This document shows, one piece after another, positions 30,826 through 39,566 of a DNA stretch of 64,000 nt. Made by a program: the position numbers and the translations under genes. Position 1 is the stretch's first letter, and each line of letters starts with the position of its first letter. The DNA is from UBA1369 sp964571725 (GTDB lineage Bacteria; Patescibacteriota; Gracilibacteria; UBA1369). The stretch is from positions 62,001-126,000 of the forward strand of contig CAZNDB010000003.1 of assembly GCA_964571725.1 (NCBI GenBank), read 5' to 3'. The notes under the pieces were generated by a model. That model searched no databases, was not told the origin of the DNA, and was given only the letters and a program-made list of their open reading frames with translations.

Positions 30826-33135
30826 ATGAACGAATCAGAAACCAGAGCAGAGTATATTGATCCAAAACTCAAAGCTAGTGGCTGGGGTGAAATTGAAGGA
30901 TCAAAAATTCTGCGGGAATCCCCTATTACTGACGGGAAAATTCAAGCCGGTGGTCGAGGAAAACGGGACATTGCAGACTATATTCTGGTTTATAAGAACC
31001 GGAAAATTGCCGTAATCGAAGCCAAATCAGACGAACTGGAAGCAGCTGAAGGAGTTATGCAGGCTAAAGCATATGCACAAAAGCTACATATTGATTATGC
31101 CTATGCCACTAATGGCAAAGCAATCTATGAAATGTCCATAAAAACCGGAAATGAGGAGAATGTCGAAGCATTCCCCTCACCCGATGAACTTTGGAATAAA
31201 ACGTTTTCTGACCAGAACGAATGGAAAGAAAAATTTGCTCATATCCCCAACGAAGGTGAATACGGAAAACGTTATTACCAGGAAATTGCCATCCACAAGG
31301 TTCTAAACGCCATTGCTGAAGAAAAAGACAGGATTCTACTTACAATGGCCACAGGAACAGGGAAAACAGCTGTAGCTTTTCAGATCTCCTGGAAATTATT
31401 CCAGACCCGCTGGAATTTGAAACGAGACGGATCCCGGCGCCCCAGAATTCTTTTTCTCGCTGATAGAAACATCCTCGCTGATCAAGCTTTCAACGCCTTT
31501 TCTGCTTTTGGAGAAGACGCTCTAGTCCGTATCAATCCTTTGGATATCAGAAAAAAAGGAACTGTCCCCATGAGTGGAAGTGTTTATTTCACGATTTTCC
31601 AGACCTTTATGAGCGGGCCGAATAGCACCCCTTATTTTGGCGATTATCCTAAAGATTTTTTTGATCTAATTATTATCGATGAGTGTCACCGAGGCGGAGC
31701 AAATGATGAAGGCAACTGGCGCGGAATTATGGAATATTTTTCTCCCGCAGTCCAACTGGGTTTAACGGCTACACCAAAACGAAAAGATAACATCGATACT
31801 TATAGATATTTCGGTGAACCCGTATACGTTTATTCTCTAAAGGAAGGAATTAATGATGGATTTTTGACACCTTTCAAAGTAAAGCGAATACAAACCACAC
31901 TTGATACCTATGTCTATACATCCGACGATCAGGTTATCGAAGGTGAAGTAGAAGAAGGAAAAGTTTATCAGGAAGAGGACTTTAACCGCATCATTGAAAT
32001 CAAGGAAAGAGAAGCAAAAAGAGTAGCCCTTCTATTGCATGAGATGGATCAAAACGAAAAAACCATTATTTTCTGTGCCACGCAGGAACACGCGGCAGCT
32101 GTACGAGACCTGGTTAATCAAATGAAAAACAGTAAAGAGCCTAATTATTGCGTTCGTGTTACCGCAAATGATGGACTAAGAGGAGAACAATTTTTGCGAG
32201 AATTTCAGGACAACGAAAAAACTATTCCTACCATCTTGACTACTTCCCAGAAACTTTCTACCGGAGTAGATGCAAGAAACATTCGAAACATTGTCTTAAT
32301 GAGACCTATAAATTCATTAATTGAGTTTAAACAAATTATTGGAAGGGGTACGAGACTTTTCGATGGCAAAGAGTTTTTCACCATTTATGATTTTGTAGAT
32401 GCATATAAGCATTTCTCCGATCCAGAATGGGATGGTGAACCAATTGAACCGTCCGGCGAAGATAAAATTCCAGATACCTCAGGAAACAAACCGACCAAAA
32501 CTTTCTCAAAACCTCTTGAAATGGATACCGAGCCTAAACAGAAACTTAAAATCAAACTACGCGATGGTAAAGAACGCGAAATTCAACACATGATTTCCAC
32601 CTCATTCTGGACTATGGATGGCAAACCCATTTCCGTCCAGGAGTTTATGGACAATATGTTCGGACATATGCCGGAATTCTTTAAAAGCGAGAACGAGCTA
32701 AGGAAGATTTGGTCTAATCCAACAACCCGTAAAGCATTCCTGGAAAAAATTGCTGAAAAGGGATATGGCAAAGATGAGCTGGAAACCATGCAAAAACTAA
32801 TCAACGCCGAACAAAGCGATTTGTTTGATGTCCTTGCATACGTTTCTTTCTGTACCCCACCAATTTCCCGTGTCGATAGAGCAGAAGCGGCAAAAAGCTC
32901 AATTCTTGAAGGGTTGGATGAAAAACAAAAAGAATTTCTAGAATTTGTTCTATCAAAATACGAAGAAAAAGGTGTTGAAGAGCTCGACGAAGAAAAGCTG
33001 CCAATCTTACTCAACCTGAAATATCACGCTATTGCAGACGCGGAACAATCACTTGGAGATGTTGGCAAGATTCGTATGATATTCTTCAAGTTTCAGAAGA
33101 ATCTTTACGCTAAAGTACCCATTGAGCGATCGTAA
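30826..33135 (+). CDS. hsdR: Type I restriction enzyme R subunit (locus 2)
   Basis: A 769-aa HsdR of the EcoEI-like size class. The N-terminal nuclease shows D51...E65-A-K67 (ADYILVYKNRKIAVIEAKSD). The SF2 motor has Walker A GTGKT (177-181), DECH (285-288) and TATPKR, followed by motif VI-like IIGRGTRLFDG. The C-terminal ~200 residues are the EcoEI_R_C-type helical domain that binds the methylase. All key residues are present, so the subunit should translocate and cut unmethylated DNA. It has its own operator region and is 108 bp from the preceding gene. Confidence 0.95.
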   Translation: MNESETRAEYIDPKLKASGWGEIEGSKILRESPITDGKIQAGGRGKRDIADYILVYKNRKIAVIEAKSDELEAAEGVMQAKAYAQKLHIDYAYATNGKAIYEMSIKTGNEENVEAFPSPDELWNKTFSDQNEWKEKFAHIPNEGEYGKRYYQEIAIHKVLNAIAEEKDRILLTMATGTGKTAVAFQISWKLFQTRWNLKRDGSRRPRILFLADRNILADQAFNAFSAFGEDALVRINPLDIRKKGTVPMSGSVYFTIFQTFMSGPNSTPYFGDYPKDFFDLIIIDECHRGGANDEGNWRGIMEYFSPAVQLGLTATPKRKDNIDTYRYFGEPVYVYSLKEGINDGFLTPFKVKRIQTTLDTYVYTSDDQVIEGEVEEGKVYQEEDFNRIIEIKEREAKRVALLLHEMDQNEKTIIFCATQEHAAAVRDLVNQMKNSKEPNYCVRVTANDGLRGEQFLREFQDNEKTIPTILTTSQKLSTGVDARNIRNIVLMRPINSLIEFKQIIGRGTRLFDGKEFFTIYDFVDAYKHFSDPEWDGEPIEPSGEDKIPDTSGNKPTKTFSKPLEMDTEPKQKLKIKLRDGKEREIQHMISTSFWTMDGKPISVQEFMDNMFGHMPEFFKSENELRKIWSNPTTRKAFLEKIAEKGYGKDELETMQKLINAEQSDLFDVLAYVSFCTPPISRVDRAEAAKSSILEGLDEKQKEFLEFVLSKYEEKGVEELDEEKLPILLNLKYHAIADAEQSLGDVGKIRMIFFKFQKNLYAKVPIERS

Positions 33136-33169
33136 AAGTAAAGTGTTCATACCCATCACTAAAAACAAA

Positions 33170-34954
33170 ATGATTACCTCTGCCAACAAATATACAATCG
33201 CCGATATTTTTTCAATTGATAAGCAAATTAAATATATAATTCCCAAATATCAAAGAGAATTTACTTGGACAAAGGAAGACTGGGAAGATTTACTTAATGA
33301 TATCGATGAGAGCGACGGAAGCCATTTTATCGGATCAATTATATGCATTAATAAAGGAGTTGATGTACTGCAAGTTGCCGAACTAGAAGTTGTTGATGGG
33401 CAACAACGGCTATCCACAATTTCTCTTCTTTATTGTGCCATATATTCATTATTAAAAAATTCCAATTTAGAGGAAGATGAGGATTTAAAAAATGAACTAT
33501 GGAACCTAAAATCACGATTGATTCAAAAACAAAACAAGAGCGAATTAAAGCTTGAACTTTCCCATCAAAACAATAATTTCAGCGACTATCAAGCGGTTTT
33601 AACTGAAATAGGTATCCTCGATTTCAGTGATAACACACAAAATCGCGGCAATCGAAGAATTTTTAAAGCATTTAGATATTTCATTGAAAGACTGGAAAAA
33701 CTAGATAAACCAAGGCTGGTAGACCTACTTACAAAAATAAATAACACTCTTTTAGTCAAAATAGAGGTCAGCTCACATTCCGACGCATTTATGCTGTTTG
33801 AAAGTCTAAATAATCGAGGAGTCCCCTTATCAGCGATAGATTTAATTAAAAATAAAATGTTGGCTGAGCTTGAAAAAAAAGACAAAATGAGCATCGATAC
33901 GGCATTCAGTAAATGGAACACAATCATTAACAACCTTCCTGATTATCCGATTCAAGAGAGATTCTTAAGACAATTCTATAACGCCTTTAAGTATAACCCG
34001 GACATAAAGGTTGATGGAATACCACGAGCCACAAAATCAAGCATCATAAAGATATATGAGACTCTAATTACTAGAGACCCAGATTCAATATTTGACAAAC
34101 TATATTCACATTCTGCGATTTATCACAACCTAATTTTCTACAAAAAAACAGAAGTGAGCTCGGAATTTCTCGATTTAACAAGCGAATTACGGGACCTAGA
34201 TAACGTAAAAGCTGCGCCGGCATATGCATTCCTTCTATATTTATTTGCACAGAAAGAAAAACTAAATCTAAACTTTTACAAAGATGTTTTAAATTTCCTA
34301 GTCAAATACTTTATCAGGAGAAATATCACTGACTTTCCAAATACCAGGAATTTAGACCAGATATTTATTGATTTAATTGAAGAAATGGAAAAGGACAAAA
34401 GTAAAATCAATATGTCCTTTATTAATGAATTCTTGATGCACGATTCGCGAATATCTAGTTTAAACACATTTAGAGAAAAAATGACTGGAAATATCTATGA
34501 AATGAATGTGGACGCAACAAGATTCATTTTAAGTAAAATTGAAGAGACGAAGGGTACTAAAGAAACATTTACAGACTTTTGGGCCAGGGATAAAAGTAAA
34601 AAACTAGTTTGGACCATTGAACACATATTTCCTGAAGGACAAAATATACCAAAACCCTGGATCGAAATGATTGCAGATGGTGATAAAGAAAAGGCAGAAT
34701 TAATTCAAGAAGAGTGTGTTCACACGCTTGGAAATCTTACTTTAACTGGATATAACCAGGAATTGTCGAATTACGAGTTTAAGAAAAAAAGAGACAGAAA
34801 AAATAAGGCTGATAATTACACTGGTTACAAAAACAAATTATTTCTCAATGAAGATCTAAAAGACAAGGAAAGTTGGACAAAAGGAGATATATTAAATAGA
34901 ACAGAAAAGCTGGTGAAGTTGGCTGTAGATATATTTAATATAAACAATAAGTAA
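33170..34954 (+). CDS. DUF262/DUF1524 (GmrSD-like) defence protein
   Basis: The start at 33170 (MITSANKYTIADIFSIDKQI) matches the family; a TTG upstream overlaps hsdR. The N-terminal DUF262 domain has IIPKYQREFTW and the nucleotide-binding DGQQR motif (76-80). The C-terminal DUF1524 HNH-type domain has IEHIFPEG near residue 484 and HTLGNLTLTGYNQELSNYEF. GmrSD-family enzymes use the DUF262 part as an NTPase and the DUF1524 part to cut modified (for example glucosylated hydroxymethyl-C) phage DNA. Placement directly after hsdR gives the locus two complementary restriction activities. Confidence 0.9.
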   Translation: MITSANKYTIADIFSIDKQIKYIIPKYQREFTWTKEDWEDLLNDIDESDGSHFIGSIICINKGVDVLQVAELEVVDGQQRLSTISLLYCAIYSLLKNSNLEEDEDLKNELWNLKSRLIQKQNKSELKLELSHQNNNFSDYQAVLTEIGILDFSDNTQNRGNRRIFKAFRYFIERLEKLDKPRLVDLLTKINNTLLVKIEVSSHSDAFMLFESLNNRGVPLSAIDLIKNKMLAELEKKDKMSIDTAFSKWNTIINNLPDYPIQERFLRQFYNAFKYNPDIKVDGIPRATKSSIIKIYETLITRDPDSIFDKLYSHSAIYHNLIFYKKTEVSSEFLDLTSELRDLDNVKAAPAYAFLLYLFAQKEKLNLNFYKDVLNFLVKYFIRRNITDFPNTRNLDQIFIDLIEEMEKDKSKINMSFINEFLMHDSRISSLNTFREKMTGNIYEMNVDATRFILSKIEETKGTKETFTDFWARDKSKKLVWTIEHIFPEGQNIPKPWIEMIADGDKEKAELIQEECVHTLGNLTLTGYNQELSNYEFKKKRDRKNKADNYTGYKNKLFLNEDLKDKESWTKGDILNRTEKLVKLAVDIFNINNK

Positions 34955-34965
34955 AATTATCTATC

Positions 34966-36480
34966 TTAATTTTCGATCTCCCCCATCACCCTCACCATCG
35001 CCAGTGTGTCCCGCTCACAGTATTTCAGCAGATTCTGCCGCACCTTCGCTCTTTGCTCCTCCAATAGACCCGTTCCAAAGTTCAATTGCAGCCACCGCAG
35101 ACCCGCCATCGTCCCCTCCCGGATGTCCTCCAGATTGTCATAGGAAAGTTCCGGCACCAGCGCGGGCAGCACCGCCTTGATCGAAGTACTTCCCCGGAAA
35201 TCCGGATGCACGTATAAAAGATCTTTGAAGATATCCCGCAGGTCATAAATCCGCCCGTTCACCGATTCCAGAAAATCGCGGTACTCCGGGTACATTTCGG
35301 CCATTTCCTGATTGCGCGTCATTTCAAAAGATTTGTACCAGACAATCACCGACCCCTGATCATCGGCGATATCGTGCTTCAGTTGCTTCAGCAGCCCCGG
35401 CACGGGATTCCCGCGGCCTTCGGCCAGGTGTTCATAGTGTTCCAGCTCCCCTCCCGGAGTCCGCAGCACATGCAGCGAATATTGAAAACAAACCTGCTGA
35501 TACGGGCGGGTAGAGTCCCACAGCGGAATGGCCGGCCCCACCGTCTCGTAATCCAGAAAATAGAGCGGATATTGGAGCTTCTTCAGGGCCTTTTTGATCC
35601 CCGCGCGATCAATAATCGGCTGCTGCGTCCTGGCGGTTTGCACCTGGGCGGCCTGCTCTTTGCCGAGTTCGATATCGTCGGGAATATCCTCGATACGCCT
35701 GATGCCGCGATCCAGGAGTTCCACCAAAGTGCTTTCGCTGATTCTGGTCAGATCATAGATACTGTTGGTCTCCGGGATGCCCGCCTGCGGCCAGCAATAT
35801 GGGATAAAGGGACATTCGTAGGGATTGCTGCACTGCTTGATGATGCGCACCTTTATTTCCTCCGGCTCCGCCATCGCCTTGATGGCTTCCGGGATCATGG
35901 GCTCGATTTCCTTTTGCATCTCCTCCACGTCGGCCGTGATGTCCTCTATCGTCAGCAGCTCATGCGCGTCAATGGCGCCCTGGCAGACATATTCATTGTT
36001 CAGGTGCACCAGAAAAGTTCGCCGCACTTTATATCCCGCTGCAGTGAAGGCAATTTTCTGAAAAGCCAGATCCGGCAAATGCTCCGGTTTGACCTGCGTG
36101 GTGGATTTGACCTCATAGATGTCGTAGGTGTCTTCGTGCGGGTCATGGGTGACAAAGTCGGCGCGGGCATAGAGCATCACTTTACCGCCCACCATCGACG
36201 TGGGCGAGCCTGTGAGACCTTTATACGGGGCGCGGGCCACCAGCTGCGGCTCTGCCCCCGGCAAAAGTTTCGCCGCATATTCCTCCACCGCAAAACCCTG
36301 ATCAAAAATCGCCTGCTGTTGCTCGCTCACCTCCTCCGGCAGCAGATCCCGCCGGTTCTTGTACAGCCACAGGTACTTCTCGCACTGCAGAAACTTCATG
36401 AAATCGGACTTGGAGAGCATGGGCGTGAATTTGGCCGTATAGGCGGGCTTGGACATGGGCTTGGGTATAGACATGAGCAA
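34966..36480 (-). CDS. Cas4/RecB-like nuclease fused to DnaQ-like (DUF2779) exonuclease
   Basis: A 504-aa protein. The N-terminal half is a RecB/Cas4-type domain: C33 in LQCEKYLWLY, D108 in YARADFV, E123-V-K125 in the nuclease core, and three cysteines C217, C223, C229 in CSNPYECPFIPYC, which with C33 could hold an iron-sulfur cluster. The C-terminal half is DUF2779, an RNase H/DnaQ-like domain with YFLDYETV (D310, E312) and YCERDTLAMV (D491). The protein should degrade DNA or RNA ends. It is convergent to the DUF262 gene, and its higher GC content suggests that the AT-rich defence block ends at 34.96 kb. Confidence 0.85.
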   Translation of the reverse strand: MLMSIPKPMSKPAYTAKFTPMLSKSDFMKFLQCEKYLWLYKNRRDLLPEEVSEQQQAIFDQGFAVEEYAAKLLPGAEPQLVARAPYKGLTGSPTSMVGGKVMLYARADFVTHDPHEDTYDIYEVKSTTQVKPEHLPDLAFQKIAFTAAGYKVRRTFLVHLNNEYVCQGAIDAHELLTIEDITADVEEMQKEIEPMIPEAIKAMAEPEEIKVRIIKQCSNPYECPFIPYCWPQAGIPETNSIYDLTRISESTLVELLDRGIRRIEDIPDDIELGKEQAAQVQTARTQQPIIDRAGIKKALKKLQYPLYFLDYETVGPAIPLWDSTRPYQQVCFQYSLHVLRTPGGELEHYEHLAEGRGNPVPGLLKQLKHDIADDQGSVIVWYKSFEMTRNQEMAEMYPEYRDFLESVNGRIYDLRDIFKDLLYVHPDFRGSTSIKAVLPALVPELSYDNLEDIREGTMAGLRWLQLNFGTGLLEEQRAKVRQNLLKYCERDTLAMVRVMGEIEN

Positions 36481-36629
36481 AAACTAACTGATATTTTCCG
36501 TATAATACTCCCCTGTCCCCTTGGGGCACTATCGAAAAATACAGCAAAAAGGCAGCAAATCCGATAATGGCTACAAAGATCACCGGCGCCTCAATACTTG
36601 GCCTCCCACCACAATTCCGCCCCCTTGCT

Positions 36630-36725
36630 TCTACCGTTACCAGCCCCTATAATTAATAAGACAGGGTAAATGTCAGCCCAAAGCTGCAGAAAAAGCCCCT
36701 CCCCCCGGACGGGCTTTTTCTTTGC
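36630..36725 (+). repeat. Degenerate copy of the 3' end of the 227-bp repeat
   Basis: Twenty-four bases (36674-36697, beginning CAGCCCAAAGCTGCAGAAAA) are identical to the repeats at 23.85 and 24.91 kb. Upstream, a CCAGCCCCTATAATTAATA stretch resembles CCAGCGTTTATAATTTATA of the repeat. Downstream, the terminator has a different loop (CCCCGGAC) but keeps GGGCTTTTTCTTTG. It is in the same orientation as the two perfect copies. Confidence 0.65.
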
Positions 36726-36794
36726 ACTTTTTCTTTGCACGTGCAAACTTTTACACTGATTTTACCTCAGCAGGAAGCCATCTAATAACCATAA

Positions 36795-36830
36795 AGGTCT
36801 GTGTGCACAGACCTGATGGTCACGTGACCA
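36795..36830. promoter_or_regulatory. Two adjoining palindromes
   Basis: AGGTCTGTG-TG-CACAGACCT (36795-36814) is followed 2 bp later by the perfect 14-bp palindrome TGGTCACGTGACCA (36817-36830). The first is related to the palindrome after the NERD gene. They lie about 100 bp upstream of the HicA-like gene and may be binding sites of the HicB-like protein or recombination-related marks. Confidence 0.5.
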
Positions 36831-36930
36831 CCATTCATAAAATTTTCATATTCTGTTAATCCCCCTCTGTTATTGTTCAGATGTTTATCCATCTTGCCCT
36901 CGTAGCCACATTAATATACAATATAGCTAC

Positions 36931-37191
36931 ATGGGGCAATCATCGATCTCCATGACCAAAAAATCTAAATTACTCAATAAATTCGCACAAAATCCAGCCT
37001 CCCTGTCCTATCCGCAAATAGAAATTTTATTGCTCTACCTTGGCTGTCAAAAAGTTCCAGCCAAGGGCAGCCACATCAAGTTTAAACACCCTGATCCCAA
37101 ACCCGACCTGATCATCCCCATTCACAACAATGACTGTAAACAATTCTATAAAACCCTGGCCTACCAATTCATAAAAGACCTGATCCAATGA
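36931..37191 (+). CDS. HicA-like toxin
   Basis: An 86-aa protein with the small dsRBD-like HicA fold: helix YPQIEILLLYLGCQKVPAKG, the catalytic-type GSHIKFKHP (His in G-S-H), and IIPIHNNDCKQFYKTLAYQF. HicA toxins are ribonucleases that need this His. The start could be the internal ATG at 36952 (MTKKSKLL). The gene overlaps the downstream antitoxin-like gene by 4 bp. Confidence 0.75.
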   Translation: MGQSSISMTKKSKLLNKFAQNPASLSYPQIEILLLYLGCQKVPAKGSHIKFKHPDPKPDLIIPIHNNDCKQFYKTLAYQFIKDLIQ

Positions 37192-37511
37192 GAAAAACCA
37201 TCACCAGCTATCTGCTGATCAACAACAAAAAATACTTTTTTACGCTTAGTGAAGCCTCCCAAAAGTCCACGCTGATTAAATGTGACGCCGCCAACATCGA
37301 GCAGGAATTTCTCAATGAGGATATTCCCCCGCTTCTGAACGATCTCCCGCAGCTAATCCTGGCCGAAAAACAGCACAAAAAACAGCCGGATGAAATCATC
37401 AGATTCCGCGTCAAACCCGATGATAAAAAACAAATCGAAGCGTTAGCCCTGAAAAAAGGTTATTCTTCAGTTTCGCAATTTTTACGGGACCTGGCTCTGA
37501 AAAATTTATAA
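37188..37511 (+). CDS. HicB-like antitoxin with ribbon-helix-helix tail
   Basis: A 107-aa protein coupled to the toxin by an ATGA overlap. The N-terminal half is a degenerate HicB-like β/α part (ITSYLLINNKKYFFTLSEAS). The C-terminal half is a ribbon-helix-helix-like DNA-binding segment (DEIIRFRVKPDDKKQIEALA, then YSSVSQFLRDLAL). The usual HicB order is kept, so it is best read as the antitoxin and repressor of the pair. A terminator follows directly after the stop. Confidence 0.68.
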   Translation: MRKTITSYLLINNKKYFFTLSEASQKSTLIKCDAANIEQEFLNEDIPPLLNDLPQLILAEKQHKKQPDEIIRFRVKPDDKKQIEALALKKGYSSVSQFLRDLALKNL

Positions 37512-37543
37512 AAGCCCCTCCTCACGGACGGGCTTTTTCTTTG
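37512..37543. terminator. Intrinsic terminator after HicAB-like pair
   Basis: AAAGCCC(CTCC) and GGACGGGCTTTTT form the stem, followed by CTTTG. It resembles the terminator of the degenerate repeat at 36.7 kb and lies just before the end of the convergent SLH gene, so it may act both ways. Confidence 0.75.
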
Positions 37544-37556
37544 TACCTACCAACTT

Positions 37557-39449
37557 TTACATCCCCTCCCACCCCGCCAGTCTGGCGAACATCCACCAGG
37601 TGGCGCGGCCTTTCAAGTTGCAGTTCAGGGAAGTCGAATGGGCGCAAGAAACCTGTGCGCACAGCGGCGAACCGGAATTGGCGGCACACCACTGGTCAGC
37701 CCAGTTTCCACCGTCATAATCGTTGGCGTCGGTAGCCTCCCGATTCAGAAAATAAGCGCCGGAAGGATCGTAACTTTCGATATCGGCAAAATCGAACAAA
37801 ACCTTTTTGTTGTCGCGCACAAATTTGCGGATTTGTTCATTGTTGCGATGCAGCGTACCGGACTCGCCGCTGCCGTCCAGATGTCCCGTGAAATAAACAA
37901 AAGTTACCGCCGGAAAATCCTCTTCCATTTGATTCATTTTGTTCAAATAACTGCTTACGTCAGCCGTGCTCATATCGGAAAGCTGTCCGCACCAAGACCA
38001 CATCACCAGATTGATTCTATTGCTGGTCTGATTGAGCAGATTGCGGGTTTGAGTGTCCCAATCCCCGCCCAGATCGCCGCTCAAAACATTTTCATTGTAA
38101 TAGAGTGATCCTCCGGCCCCATCGGCGCTGTAGCCATAATTAACGCTGGACAGCAGGGTTAGCAGTGACATCCCGCTGGTCAATTGGCTGCCATGGGAAG
38201 TATGGCCATAAGCGATGCGCAATTTGTCCTGGGCCGCCGCGATAAATTCAGCAGGAATTTGGGAAAGATTGGTATTGTTGTGGCCGATGATTATTGCTTC
38301 AGTACGTGCTGAAGGAGTGCCAATGTCAGAGGGCTCCTGCGCGGGCAATTCAACTGGCGGCGTCACCGCTTCCACCGGCGGATTATTTTCCGGATGCGGC
38401 TCGGTTTGGGTGTCCAGGGCATTGCAAATCATCTGGGCAGCCTGTGCTTTGGTCAAAAAGTCATTGGGCCCAAAAGTCGTCGCCGTATAACCTTTCACCA
38501 ATCCCTTCTCCACCGCCGTGCCAATCAGTTTGATCTGCCAGTCCGCTATCACATCACGGAAAGGAGTACTGGTGGCCGTCTGCAAAATTCCCAGCGTCCT
38601 GATAATGATGGACACACCTTCGGCGCGACTAATTAAATAAGCCGGACGAAAAGTATTGTCGCTATAGCCCAGAATTATGGCCTTCACTTTGGCTGTACAA
38701 ACATAGGGCGCATACCAGGCCCCGGTATCAATATCGGCAAAACACTGATCGGTTTCATTGGGCAAATCACCGTTCACCGGGTAATAAGCCTCCATCACCA
38801 TCTTGGCAAATTCGGCGCGATTGACCGCTTTTTCCGGCTCAAAATTCCCCTCTCCGTTGCCGGTGGTAACTCCCGCCGTCTTCAAACGGTCGATGCAGGA
38901 CAAAGCCCAGTGATCGGCCGGGACATCATCAAAAATGGCACTGGGATTTTCCACGCTGGAATTTTCATACAAAGTCGGTACCGGTTTTTCTTCAGCCGGT
39001 TGTTCACTCAAAGTCACTGTTGAGACAGCCCCCGATGTTTCAATCCTCACCACCGTCGCCGAACAATACCTCTTGGGTGAGGCAATCTGACAGATGCGGT
39101 AATAATTAGTTCCAGCCGGCACCTCGCTGTCGGTATAGGTCAAAACATTCACGTCGCCTCCATAATAAATATAACCGTCTTCGGGATAGGCCGGGCTGCT
39201 GTTGGTCTGTGAACGCACCAGTTTGTAATAAGTAAATGTCTCCGCGTGGTAATATTTGCTCCAATTGGCGGTCACCGAGCCATCGGCATTCAGTTTGGCC
39301 GAAAATTGTATCGATGAATCCGCAGTCACCGGATCCCAGCCGGAAGAAGTTTCCGTATTGGCCTGCGCCAAACCCCAGGCAGTAAAAGCCAGCAGCATGG
39401 CCGCGCACAGCACAATGACCGCCCCCCGTTTTGGTTGGTTGATAGACAT
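37557..39449 (-). CDS. Exported SLH protein with FN3-like and SGNH-hydrolase-like domains
   Basis: A 630-aa surface protein. Signal peptide (GAVIVLCAAMLLAFTAWGLA), then an FN3-like domain with ADGSVTANWSKYYHAETFTY and a Cys pair, then three SLH repeats (residues ~170-345: GVTTGNGEGNFEPEKAVNRA, AIILGYSDNTFRPAYLISRA, GLVKGYTATTFGPNDFLTKA). After a Pro-rich linker the C-terminal ~240 residues start EAIIIGHNNTNLSQIPAEFI and contain LRIAYGHTSHGSQLTSGM, INLVMWSWCGQLSDM and VTFVYFTGHLDGSG. This part looks like an esterase-like α/β fold, but the catalytic triad cannot be assigned. Confidence 0.85.
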   Translation of the reverse strand: MSINQPKRGAVIVLCAAMLLAFTAWGLAQANTETSSGWDPVTADSSIQFSAKLNADGSVTANWSKYYHAETFTYYKLVRSQTNSSPAYPEDGYIYYGGDVNVLTYTDSEVPAGTNYYRICQIASPKRYCSATVVRIETSGAVSTVTLSEQPAEEKPVPTLYENSSVENPSAIFDDVPADHWALSCIDRLKTAGVTTGNGEGNFEPEKAVNRAEFAKMVMEAYYPVNGDLPNETDQCFADIDTGAWYAPYVCTAKVKAIILGYSDNTFRPAYLISRAEGVSIIIRTLGILQTATSTPFRDVIADWQIKLIGTAVEKGLVKGYTATTFGPNDFLTKAQAAQMICNALDTQTEPHPENNPPVEAVTPPVELPAQEPSDIGTPSARTEAIIIGHNNTNLSQIPAEFIAAAQDKLRIAYGHTSHGSQLTSGMSLLTLLSSVNYGYSADGAGGSLYYNENVLSGDLGGDWDTQTRNLLNQTSNRINLVMWSWCGQLSDMSTADVSSYLNKMNQMEEDFPAVTFVYFTGHLDGSGESGTLHRNNEQIRKFVRDNKKVLFDFADIESYDPSGAYFLNREATDANDYDGGNWADQWCAANSGSPLCAQVSCAHSTSLNCNLKGRATWWMFARLAGWEGM

Positions 39450-39566
39450 ATTGAAAAAATTAAAAATTTCTCACTCTGACTCTGAGCGGACTATAGCATA
39501 AATTTGGCAAGATTTCAGCCTGCCTTTAAAAACTCAGCCTGGCGTCCTTTTTTAAAATGCCGCTCT

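Larger units (their letters stand above)
36481..36930. other. Gene-free 450-bp stretch with repeat remnants and palindromes
   Basis: No credible gene. The stretch holds a degenerate 3' part of the 227-bp repeat (36630-36725), two adjoining palindromes (36795-36830) and the promoter region of the HicAB-like pair. The upstream part is the 5' region of the fused nuclease gene. Confidence 0.6.

Noticed and set aside
35374..36567. 397-codon plus-strand frame opposite the fused nuclease gene
   Set aside because: Shadow of a gene with complete nuclease motifs on the other strand; it has no domain and no start signal.
36931..37511. Reading the HicAB-like pair as part of the RM block
   Set aside because: Base composition is closer to the housekeeping side, and repeat remnants and palindromes separate it from the RM genes.
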